The notes under the pieces were generated by a model. It was not told the origin of the DNA and did not search any database. It worked only from the letters and a program-made list of their open reading frames with translations. Shown one piece after another: positions 16,441-23,661 of a stretch of DNA of 29,417 bases; the stretch's first letter is position 1, and every line of letters begins with the position of its first letter. The position numbers and the translations under genes are program-made. This DNA comes from Spirochaetaceae bacterium. Lineage in GTDB: Bacteria; Spirochaetota; Spirochaetia; Treponematales; Breznakiellaceae. The stretch covers positions 1 through 29,417 of the forward strand of contig JAISLM010000074.1 of NCBI GenBank assembly GCA_031290855.1. Direction: 5' to 3'.

Positions 16441-17394
16441 ATGGAGAGGCGGCGCGGACGGCGGTACAAAGACCGGCATTGCGGCGGTTGGGCGGGTTTT
16501 CTGTTAGCTGCCGCCTGCGGCGTTTTGTTTTTTTCATGTTCGACGGAACAGTTTGCGATGAGGTCAAACCCGGAGTTTGTCGGAAAACTCCTGCCCGGCG
16601 TGATAAAAAAAAGCGAAGCGCGCCTGGAAAAGAATCCTGACGACCAAAAACTAATCCTACAGACCGGCTCTTACTATGTGATGGATGCCAACGCCTTTGT
16701 GCAGGGGCCTGCTTTCATGCTGCCGCCCGAAAAGTACGCGGAACGTGAGGCCGAGTACCAAAAGGCCAGGGCTATGTACCTGCGCGGCGCGGAGATTCTT
16801 GAGGGGGGGCTTGAAAAAAGACATCCCGCTAAAATAGCGGCGGCTCAGGCGGCGGCGGCCGGGAATGTTGACACGGCGAACGCAAGCCCCGACGGTTTTG
16901 AACAACTCACCGCGGAAGATGTTCCGTACATTTACTGGCTTGCGGCGGCGGTGCTGTCCGCCTTCAGCATAGACCCGCTGGACTTGTCTACGGGCATGAG
17001 GGTGGGCGAAGTTTCCGCGCTGATAAAGTACGCCTACCGTCTCGACCCGGACTTTAACGACGGCGCGCTGGATGACTTTTTCATCCTTTACTACGCTTCT
17101 ATGCCCGAAGCGATGGGCGGCGATTTAGCCCTGGCGAAGATGCATTACGGGCGGGCGCTTGAAAAAACGCGGGGTCTATCCGCAGGCCCTTACGTTTCCT
17201 GGGCGCAGTCAGTCTCCATACCCGCCCAGAATTTTGGCGAATTTCAGTATAATCTGAATGAAGCGCTAAAAATTAAAGCAAACAAGAATCCTTCAAATAA
17301 ACTTATGAATGTGCTGTCTCAGCGTAAGGCGCGCTATCTTTTAGATAACGCGGATCTATATTTTATCGATACTGACTGGAGCGAACCGGAGTAA
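16441..17394 (+). CDS. tatT: TPR-associated TRAP transporter lipoprotein TatT
   Basis: This 317-residue lipoprotein has a basic N-terminus, a hydrophobic segment and lipobox LFFSC. The mature part is alpha-helical with cryptic tetratricopeptide-like repeats, for example LEKNPDDQKLILQTGSYYVM near the start and DLALAKMHYGRALEKTRGLS further on. In Treponema pallidum TatT (TP0956) is a trimer that binds the TRAP receptor TatP. Identification rests on this architecture and on the tatT-tatP-tatQM order. The ATG at 16441 is preferred because AGGGGG lies about eight bases upstream; a GTG at 16420 would add seven residues. The probable role is to pass a ligand to, or collect it from, TatP in the periplasm. 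Confidence 0.88.
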   Translation: MERRRGRRYKDRHCGGWAGFLLAAACGVLFFSCSTEQFAMRSNPEFVGKLLPGVIKKSEARLEKNPDDQKLILQTGSYYVMDANAFVQGPAFMLPPEKYAEREAEYQKARAMYLRGAEILEGGLEKRHPAKIAAAQAAAAGNVDTANASPDGFEQLTAEDVPYIYWLAAAVLSAFSIDPLDLSTGMRVGEVSALIKYAYRLDPDFNDGALDDFFILYYASMPEAMGGDLALAKMHYGRALEKTRGLSAGPYVSWAQSVSIPAQNFGEFQYNLNEALKIKANKNPSNKLMNVLSQRKARYLLDNADLYFIDTDWSEPE

Positions 17395-17398
17395 AACC

Positions 17399-18415
17399 AT
17401 GAAAAAAACTTTTTTAACTATAGCGGCGTTTTGTTTTCTATCAGGAGTGTTCAATCCGGCGCTAACGCCGCTTGGGGCGCAGCAAAAAACGGTAACTATT
17501 AAGCTCGCCTCCCTTGCGCCGGAAAGCACACCCTGGGGCGCGGCTCTTAACAAGATGGCGGCCGACTGGAGCGCGGCGACAGGCGGAGCGGTAAAAGTCA
17601 TCGTTTACCACAACGGCGTTGCGGGAAGCGAGGCGGATGTCCTGCGCAAACTCCGCCTTAACCAGATACAGGCGGCGGTTTTTACGTCATCAGGCATGAA
17701 TTTAATATCAAAAAATATTATAACGCTTAGCTGCCCTTTTCTTATAAGGACGGACGAGGAGCTTGATACCGTTCTTGACAGGCTGCGGCCCAAACTGGAA
17801 GCGGACGTCAACAGGGCGGGCTTCGTTACCATAGCATGGTCAAAGGTCGGCTGGATCAGATTCTTTTCACGCCGTCCCGTGTTCGTTCCCTCGGATATGA
17901 AAAGCCAAAAACTTGCCGTGGGAAACGACGTGCCGTCCTTAAACGACGCTTTCAGGACTATGGGCTACCAGCTTGTCGAGACGAACCTGAACGACGTGCT
18001 TGTCTCGCTCAACAGCGGGGCGGTTGACGCGATCTTTCAGAGCCCGGTCAACGCCGCCGTATCCCAGGCATTCGGCATAGCGAAGAATATGTCCACGCTG
18101 AAGATCGCGCCGTTCATGGGCGCCGTGATACTGAATCAGACTGCGTGGCGGAGCATCCCCGAACGGTACAGGGACGAGCTTATGCAAATTGGCCGCGAAG
18201 TTGAAAAGCAGAACAATCAAAACGTCAAAAAAATGGAAGACGACGCGGTGGCGGCCATGCTGAAAAACAAACTTGTTATCAATGAATGCGGCGCTGCCCA
18301 GCAGCAGGAATGGATAGACGACGTAAACAAGGTTATGCCCCAGCTTTTGAATAAAACCTTTGACAGGACTCTTTACAACGATATACAGGATGTCTTAAGG
18401 CAGATTCGGAAGTAG
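17399..18415 (+). CDS. tatP: TRAP solute-binding protein TatP (DctP family)
   Basis: This 338-residue periplasmic receptor has a cleavable signal peptide (cleavage likely after LGA near residue 27) and no lipobox. The DctP fold shows in IKLASLAPESTPWGAALNKM, HNGVAGSEADVLRKLRLNQI and LNSGAVDAIFQSPVNAA. At the position of the carboxylate-clamping arginine (IRTP in the other receptor of this window) the sequence is KLAVGN, so an alanine (about residue 173) replaces it. This suggests a ligand that is not a simple carboxylate, in line with reports that the T. pallidum protein has a hydrophobic cleft. It starts four bases after tatT and ends five bases before tatQM. Confidence 0.9.
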   Translation: MKKTFLTIAAFCFLSGVFNPALTPLGAQQKTVTIKLASLAPESTPWGAALNKMAADWSAATGGAVKVIVYHNGVAGSEADVLRKLRLNQIQAAVFTSSGMNLISKNIITLSCPFLIRTDEELDTVLDRLRPKLEADVNRAGFVTIAWSKVGWIRFFSRRPVFVPSDMKSQKLAVGNDVPSLNDAFRTMGYQLVETNLNDVLVSLNSGAVDAIFQSPVNAAVSQAFGIAKNMSTLKIAPFMGAVILNQTAWRSIPERYRDELMQIGREVEKQNNQNVKKMEDDAVAAMLKNKLVINECGAAQQQEWIDDVNKVMPQLLNKTFDRTLYNDIQDVLRQIRK

Positions 18416-18420
18416 CCGGC

Positions 18421-20310
18421 ATGACAAAAACGGGAAAGTGGTTTAACTGGCTTGAGATCGGTATCTGTAATGTTTCGCTGGCCGTCATCGCGCTGCTATT
18501 GTTTGTAAGCGCTTTCTTGCGGCTCGTCTTCCATACCGCTCTGAGCGATACCGCGGCTTTAAGCACCCACCTTCTGCTTGTTGCCGCGCTCTTTTCCGCT
18601 ATGCTTACGACAAAGAACGAAAACCATCTTTCAATCGGAATCGTTCATTACATAAAGAATCAAAGGGCAAAAGTATTTCTCGCGGTCGCGACAGGACTCC
18701 TTTCAACCTTTATAAGCACGATACTCTTTTTCTGTTCGGCGGATTTTATAAAGATAGGGCTTTACCCGCCGCAGAGGATAGGACTTTTCAGCGACCGCTT
18801 CTTCGCGTACTCTCTTCCGATCGCCTTTGCCGTGATCACGTTCCGCTTTGCCCGCCTTACCCCGCTACGCGGCGGTCGGAGGCTCCTTTCGGTGGCGGCG
18901 GTGCTCCTGGGGATCGTCTGTTCCCTCCCGCTCGTATTCAAATTCATCTGGGAATTCAACCTGCCGGACTTCGCGTGGGCGATCTGCGATCTCTTTGCCG
19001 CCTTAGCCTCCGCGATAAAGACACCCGTCCTGATACTTATAATCCTTGCGGCCCTGGCCGGCGCCCCGCTTTTTATCGTGATTGCCGCGTTTTCGCTGAT
19101 CCTGATCCAGAGCTCCGGCGGCGAGATTGATGTTACCGCGAATCAGGTATACACGGCGCTCACACAGAACAACATAATCGCGATACCGTTGTTTACGCTG
19201 ACCGGCTTTTTCCTTTCTGAAAGCAGGGCGGGCGAGCGGCTCGTAGAAACCTTCCGCAGCATATTCTGCGCGCTCCCCGGCGGCATGATCGCGGCGACCG
19301 TTCTGATATGCGCGTTCTTCACGTCGTTCACGGGCGCGTCCGGCGTAACGATACTCGCGCTCGGCGGCATCCTGTACACCGTACTATCCGGCGGCGAAAC
19401 GCGGGAAACAAACCTCGACGGTAAAAAGTACCCGTCGGACTTTTCGATAGGCCTCCTGACTTCGTGCGGCAGCATAGGCCTGCTCTTTCCGCCGTCGCTC
19501 CCGCTGATACTGGTAGGAACCACGACCCAGACCAACATACTGCAACTGTTTATGGCCGGCATCCTCCCCGGCATCCTGCTGCTGCTTTCGATGATAGTGT
19601 TCGGCATAATAATTTCTTTCAAAACAAAGATACCGCTGGAAAGATTCGCCGCCCGCCGAGCCGCGCTGTCGCTAAAAAAATCTCTGCCGGAGATACTGCT
19701 GCCGTTCCTCCTCATCACCGGATACTTTTCCGGCATACTCTCGCTCGTGGAAATAGGCGCGGCGGCGCTGATATACGTCTTCATCGTGGAAGTAATCGTA
19801 TCCCGCGACATACCGCTCCGCGAAGTGGGCAGCGTATTCGCCAAGGCGCTGCCCGTAACCGGCGGCATACTCGCTATACTCGCCCTTTCGCAGGCGCTGT
19901 CGTACTACATAGTAGACACGCAGGCCCCCGAAAACTTCGCCCGCTGGATGCGGGCCGCTATCGAATCAAAGTGGCTGTTCCTGCTGATCCTGAACCTGAC
20001 GCTGCTGGTAACCGGCTGCCTGATCGACATCTTCTCCGCTATAATGATCGTACTGCCGCTCCTCGTACCGCTCGCGGACGCCTTCGGCATAAACCACGTC
20101 CACCTGGGCGTGATATTCCTGATAAACATGGAAGCCGGCTTCCTCACGCCCCCCGTCGGCCTAAACCTGTTTCTGGCAAGCTACCGCTTCAAAAAACCCT
20201 TCGTGGAAATCTGCCGCTATGTAGCCCCCTTCCTTTTGATACAACTGCTCGTCGTCCTGGTAACAACCTACATACCAGAAATCTCGCTTGCCTTAATAAA
20301 CCTCTTTTAA
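18421..20310 (+). CDS. Fused TRAP permease TatQM (DctQ-DctM)
   Basis: This 629-residue inner-membrane protein joins both TRAP membrane subunits. Residues 1 to about 180 are DctQ-like with four hydrophobic segments. The rest is DctM-like, with AIPLFTLTGFFLSESRAGER, FTSFTGASGVTILALGGILY, SIGLLFPPSLPLILVG and NMEAGFLTPPVGLNLFLASY, the family signature near the end. Fusion of Q and M is common in TRAP systems, and the T. pallidum TPAT permease is also reported as fused. GGAAGT lies before the ATG. It is the last gene of the operon, followed by a short GC hairpin and an IS remnant. Confidence 0.93.
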   Translation: MTKTGKWFNWLEIGICNVSLAVIALLLFVSAFLRLVFHTALSDTAALSTHLLLVAALFSAMLTTKNENHLSIGIVHYIKNQRAKVFLAVATGLLSTFISTILFFCSADFIKIGLYPPQRIGLFSDRFFAYSLPIAFAVITFRFARLTPLRGGRRLLSVAAVLLGIVCSLPLVFKFIWEFNLPDFAWAICDLFAALASAIKTPVLILIILAALAGAPLFIVIAAFSLILIQSSGGEIDVTANQVYTALTQNNIIAIPLFTLTGFFLSESRAGERLVETFRSIFCALPGGMIAATVLICAFFTSFTGASGVTILALGGILYTVLSGGETRETNLDGKKYPSDFSIGLLTSCGSIGLLFPPSLPLILVGTTTQTNILQLFMAGILPGILLLLSMIVFGIIISFKTKIPLERFAARRAALSLKKSLPEILLPFLLITGYFSGILSLVEIGAAALIYVFIVEVIVSRDIPLREVGSVFAKALPVTGGILAILALSQALSYYIVDTQAPENFARWMRAAIESKWLFLLILNLTLLVTGCLIDIFSAIMIVLPLLVPLADAFGINHVHLGVIFLINMEAGFLTPPVGLNLFLASYRFKKPFVEICRYVAPFLLIQLLVVLVTTYIPEISLALINLF

Positions 20311-20313
20311 GCC

Positions 20314-20333
20314 CCCCGCCGCGCATAGCGGGG
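20314..20333 (+). terminator. Short GC hairpin after tatQM
   Basis: CCCCGC (20314-20319) pairs with GCGGGG (20328-20333) directly before the IS left end. There is no T-tract, perhaps because the IS insertion removed it. Confidence 0.3.
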
Positions 20334-20397
20334 TGGACCTTACCCCATCCGGTAGATACAAAGATAAACGTGAAATACAACAGAAGAGGAGAAGAAG

Positions 20398-20700
20398 ACG
20401 GGAAAGCAAGATAAAGAACGGCGGGTGTACACCCGGGAATTCAAGGCGGAAGCGGCAGCGCCGGCGGAGAAACGCGAGAAGCCGATAGGCCGGATTTAGG
20501 CATCAACGGGAACATGCCGCGCAAGTGGATGCGGCAGGCACGGGATTCGGGAGGCACAGGCCTGCCGCCTTTAAGCGGACACGGACGGCCTCGGGATGAG
20601 GAACTATCCCGCCCGCGGAAGGAAAACAAGGCGCCGCGGGAGGCGGTGTGAAGCTCCGCTTCACTGGAAATCCTAAAAAAAGCGGCCGGACTTCAGTTCG
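20398..20700 (+). pseudogene. Transposase orfA remnant (IS3 family)
   Basis: The reading frame after the GAGGAGAA ribosome site starts with ACG where ATG is expected, then reads GKQDKERRVYTREFKAEA. This is the helix-turn-helix protein of IS3-type elements. A TAG stops it after 33 codons, and the frame then shifts to GINGNMPRKWMRQARDSGGT and later HGRPRDEELSRPRKENKAP. LEILKKAA marks the end region. The start-codon change, stop and frameshift make it non-functional. Confidence 0.8.
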
Positions 20701-20745
20701 CGCCATCTTCGCGCAGGAGGGACCCCGCTGACGGCGTGCCGGTTT

Positions 20746-21563
20746 ATGAATGAGCACCGGAAAGAATACACCGTCCGGAAGATGGACATGACTTTTTGGG
20801 GTAAGCAGCGGCGCCTGGTACCGATGGGCGAAATACGGAGTATCGGAAAGGCGGCGGGAAGCCGATGCCGATCCGGTGAAGTTGATTCGCCTGATCTTGG
20901 CTGAGCGCCACCGGCGGTACGGCGGCCCGCGGGTGCGGGAAGCGCTTCGCCTTGAGTACGGCAAACGGGTAAGCCGCAAGAAAGCTGCCCGGTTAATGCG
21001 GGAAAACGGCTTAAACGCCCGGCAGAGGCGGAAATTCATCCCCGCCACCAACCCGGACACGGGCTCCCGGTCCGCGAAAACCTGCTGAACCGTGAGTTTC
21101 ATGCCGAATGGGCCGGAACTAAATGGCTTTCATCGTACCAAAGGTACGCCGTACCTTTGGTACGCCATCAGCTACCCGCGAAACAAAGCCGGCTGGGTGT
21201 ATCTCACGGTGCTCCCTGCCTGTATGACCGGAAGTTCCTCGGCCGGGCCCTCAGCGCCGGTATGGAGGCCGTTCATACGACCATTCCCGCCCCGGGGATG
21301 GCCTTGAAGCGCTTCAGGCACTGTGTCCCACAGTGCGCCGGAGTATGAGCCGCAAGGGGAATTGCCGGTATAACGCCTGTGCCGAATCTTTTTTCAAGAC
21401 GCTGAAGCGGGAGTTGGAAACTCTGGACGGTAAGCATTCGGCGGGGGAGCTCAGGCAGCCGGTGTTCATGCACATCGAGGCCTATTATAACCGGGTTCGG
21501 CTTCATTCGGCCCTTGATTATCTGGCGGCCCCTGATGTGTTTAACTCAGGGCAAGCCGCTTAA
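20746..21563 (+). pseudogene. Transposase orfB remnant (DDE integrase, IS3 family)
   Basis: Pieces in different frames give MNEHRKEYTVRKM, then KLIRLILAERHRRYGGPRVR (from about 20879), REFHAEWAGTKW, KFLGRALSAGMEAVHTTIPA and finally CAESFFKTLKRELETLDGKH up to LDYLAAPDVFNSGQAA. The segment normally holding the first catalytic Asp (after WAGTKW) is replaced by a palindrome. A stretch between the second and third catalytic regions is shortened. The Glu-containing C-terminal part is still open for about 70 codons. Confidence 0.85.
21135..21163. repeat. Nested perfect palindrome inside the IS
   Basis: GTACCAAAGGTAC and its exact reverse complement GTACCTTTGGTAC flank the three bases GCC. Each arm is itself a GTACC/GGTAC hairpin. 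The 29 bases sit exactly where orfB should encode the first catalytic Asp motif. Confidence 0.8.
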
Positions 21564-21661
21564 CAGTGTCTGCACAACGGGGTAAAGTTCAGATCGCCAT
21601 CCTCACACTGAGCGCAATGCTTTAAACCTGCCGGCGGGAGCGCGGCGTTTGCACGGCGGGC

Positions 21662-21689
21662 TTGTTTGAAAGCCGGCGGCGGGTATAAT
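21662..21689 (+). promoter_or_regulatory. argB promoter, perfect -10
   Basis: TTGTTT (21662-21667), 16 bases and a perfect TATAAT (21684-21689). The argB ATG begins only seven bases after the -10, so the message would be leaderless or nearly so. Confidence 0.6.
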
Positions 21690-21695
21690 TGCTGT

Positions 21696-22556
21696 ATGCA
21701 GAATAAAACGGAAGCATCCGGTTTGATACGCGCACTGCCGCATATAAGGGCGTTGCGCGGCAAGACGCTTGTGGTGAAGTACGGCGGCAGCGCGATGATA
21801 AATGCCGAACTGAAGAAGGCCGTGGTGGACGACATAGTGTTTATCGCGGCGGTCGGGATACGGGTCGTGCTGGTACACGGCGGCGGGCCTGAGATTGACG
21901 CGATGCTGAAAGCGACAGGCAAGGAGATTCGTTTCGTGGACGGGTTGCGCTACACGGACGAGGAGACGATGGACATCGTGCAGATGGTGCTTTGCGGCAA
22001 GGTCAGCAAGGACATTTGTGCGTTGATTCAGGGCGCGGGCGCACAGGCTATGGGGCTTTGCGGGCTGGACGGCGGACTTCTTGAGGCCGTGCGCGTCAAG
22101 ACGGCCGATTTGGGGCTGGTTGGCGATATCAGGCGGGTGAACAGGGACTTTCTGGAAAAGGCGCTCGACAGCGGCTCGATACCCGTTATCTCGTCCGTGG
22201 CGATGGGGACGGGTGAGGATGCCGGTAAGTCCCTCAACGTGAACGCGGATACCGCCGCAGCCGTGATCGCGGCGGCGCTTACCGCCGAAAAGCTGGTGCT
22301 GGTGACGGACGTGCGGGGCATCCTGCGAAACGTGCTGGAGCCGGAAAGCCTCATCAGCACGGTCAGCAGGCGGGAACTGGACGAGCTGCGCGAGGCGGGT
22401 GTCCTGAGCAAGGGGATGATTCCGAAGTCCGAGTGCTGCGCCCTCGCGCTTGACGGCGGCGTCAAGAAGGCGCACATCATTGACGGGCGGATACCGCACT
22501 CGCTCCTCACGGAGCTTTTTACCGACGAGGGGATCGGCACCCTGATAACGGTCTGA
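21696..22556 (+). CDS. argB: Acetylglutamate kinase
   Basis: ArgB phosphorylates N-acetylglutamate in the second step of arginine synthesis. The 286-residue product shows KYGGSAM, VHGGGPEID, LNVNADTAAAVIAAAL, LVLVTDVRGIL and KGMIPK in family order. The N-terminal helix before KYGG (ASGLIRALPHIRALRGKTL) is the extension found in hexameric, arginine-inhibited enzymes such as that of Thermotoga, so feedback inhibition by arginine is likely. The ATG is chosen although no ribosome site precedes it, because a perfect -10 box lies just upstream. A TTG at 21666 would begin within the promoter. No other arg gene is in the window. Confidence 0.95.
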   Translation: MQNKTEASGLIRALPHIRALRGKTLVVKYGGSAMINAELKKAVVDDIVFIAAVGIRVVLVHGGGPEIDAMLKATGKEIRFVDGLRYTDEETMDIVQMVLCGKVSKDICALIQGAGAQAMGLCGLDGGLLEAVRVKTADLGLVGDIRRVNRDFLEKALDSGSIPVISSVAMGTGEDAGKSLNVNADTAAAVIAAALTAEKLVLVTDVRGILRNVLEPESLISTVSRRELDELREAGVLSKGMIPKSECCALALDGGVKKAHIIDGRIPHSLLTELFTDEGIGTLITV

Positions 22557-22571
22557 TCGTTGCAGCGGCGG

Positions 22572-23546
22572 ATGAAGGCGGAGGCTGTTTTTCCTTTCAT
22601 TCTATTCCTTCTCTGCGGGGCGGCGCGGACGGGCTTTCTGTCCGCGCAGTCCGTGCCGGACGGGCCGTACCAGACGCCGCCCGTGCTGTACGTCGGGGAC
22701 AGGGGCAGCCTGGTCTACCCGCTGGACATTTTTACAAAGTTACCGGAAGTGGAGCTTGTTTTCCCCGACGGTCTCCCCGTGACAGACGAGGTGGTGATCC
22801 ACAAAGTTGATCTGGACAGGCGGGACAGACGGGTGATCATTGAGTTTCAGGCGTTTAGGACGGGCCTTGTAGAGCTGCCGCCGATACCCTTGTCCGGCGA
22901 GGTTTGGCTCAGGGGTTTGCAGGTGAATATCGCCTCGATACTCGATTCGGAAAAGGGTGCGATGACGCTTTCGCCCGGCGCGGGCCTTCTGTCCGCGCCG
23001 GGAACTTTCTGGATAATCACCGCGTTTTCGATGCTTTCTGTTATCGTGCTGGCCGTCTTTTTGCTGCTATGGTTAAAGGGCGGTGCGCTGTTTGCCGGCA
23101 TAAGCGGCGCGATCCGTACGCGCCTGTTGCTGCATAGGGTAAACGCCCGCTTACGCAGTCTGGAAAAGAGGCTTGAGCTGGGGCAGATCACGGAAAAGGA
23201 CGCCCTTTCGGTGCTGTCAAGCGAACTCCGCGCCTTCCTGAGCCGTTTATGGAAGCGTCCCTGTTACGCCGTATCCGCCGGGGAATTCCTGTATTTCGAG
23301 CTTCCGGAGCCGCTTTCGGCGGGCGGAAAGACTGACGCCGGATACGGCGAGGCGGGAACCGTGCGGCTTCTTTCCGCCCTTAGCGCTTTTTTCAGCAGAT
23401 GCGACGCGCTACGTTTTGCGTCAGGCCTTGTAACGCGGGAAACGGCGAGGACTGTCTGCGACGAGGCAAAGGCTCTTGTAACCGGCGCGGAACTTGCGAA
23501 AAGCAAGCCCGCCGGCAACGGGCAATGGGCTAAATCCCCCGTTTGA
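22572..23546 (+). CDS. Single-pass membrane protein of unknown function
   Basis: I do not recognise a defined family. The 324-residue product has a signal peptide (cleavage likely after LSA near residue 25) and an extracytoplasmic part of about 110 residues with a beta-rich pattern (VIHKVDLDRRDRRVIIEFQA). One transmembrane helix follows (FWIITAFSMLSVIVLAVFLL, about residues 146-168), then a cytoplasmic part of about 150 residues that starts with basic helices (LHRVNARLRSLEKRLELGQI). This layout recalls the C-terminal part of BatD or DUF4381 proteins of MoxR/VWA clusters, but no MoxR or VWA gene is near. It starts 15 bases after argB and ends before a strong terminator, so it is co-transcribed with argB. 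A TTG at 22560 is an alternative start. Confidence 0.8.
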   Translation: MKAEAVFPFILFLLCGAARTGFLSAQSVPDGPYQTPPVLYVGDRGSLVYPLDIFTKLPEVELVFPDGLPVTDEVVIHKVDLDRRDRRVIIEFQAFRTGLVELPPIPLSGEVWLRGLQVNIASILDSEKGAMTLSPGAGLLSAPGTFWIITAFSMLSVIVLAVFLLLWLKGGALFAGISGAIRTRLLLHRVNARLRSLEKRLELGQITEKDALSVLSSELRAFLSRLWKRPCYAVSAGEFLYFELPEPLSAGGKTDAGYGEAGTVRLLSALSAFFSRCDALRFASGLVTRETARTVCDEAKALVTGAELAKSKPAGNGQWAKSPV

Positions 23547-23571
23547 GGTACAATGCGGGATTCCGGGCTTT

Positions 23572-23614
23572 AAAAAAACGTCCGCAGACGCTGTCGCGTC
23601 TGCGGACGTTTTTT
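23572..23614. terminator. Strong bidirectional rho-independent terminator
   Basis: A perfect 19-bp stem, AAAAAACGTCCGCAGACGC (23573-23591) with its complement at 23596-23614, closes a TGTC loop. It presents a GC core followed by T6 on each strand. It lies between the convergent argB and cooS-cooC-acsB operons and would stop both. Confidence 0.95.
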
Positions 23615-23628
23615 AGGGTTATGCCAAG

Positions 23629-23654
23629 TACGGCGGCGTGGATACGCCGCCGTA
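23629..23654. terminator. Second hairpin at the 3' end of the acs operon
   Basis: TACGGCGGCGT (23629-23639) pairs perfectly with ACGCCGCCGTA (23644-23654) around GGAT. It lies seven bases past the acsB stop and before the main terminator. With no T-tract it is more likely a stabiliser of the message end than a terminator. Confidence 0.55.
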
Positions 23655-23661
23655 CTATCGC

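Larger units (their letters stand above)
20334..21591 (+). mobile_element. Decayed IS3-family insertion sequence
   Basis: The 1258-base element starts with TGGACCTTACCCC and ends with the complement of TGAACTTTACCCC. The 25-base terminal repeats agree at about 18 positions and have the TG...CA ends of the IS3 family. Inside are orfA-like and orfB-like transposase remnants with many frameshifts and a deletion, so the element cannot move by itself. No target-site duplication is visible (GGG on the left, GAT on the right). Its left end is repeated at 8808. Confidence 0.85.

Noticed and set aside
20331..21594. Target-site duplication around the IS3 remnant
   Set aside because: The three bases on either side differ (GGG and GAT), so none can be claimed.
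21603..22499. 298-codon minus-strand open frame opposite argB
   Set aside because: No recognisable domain, and it is antisense to an intact acetylglutamate kinase.
23547..23571. TACAAT after the membrane protein as a promoter
   Set aside because: It lies directly before a strong terminator and no plus-strand gene follows.
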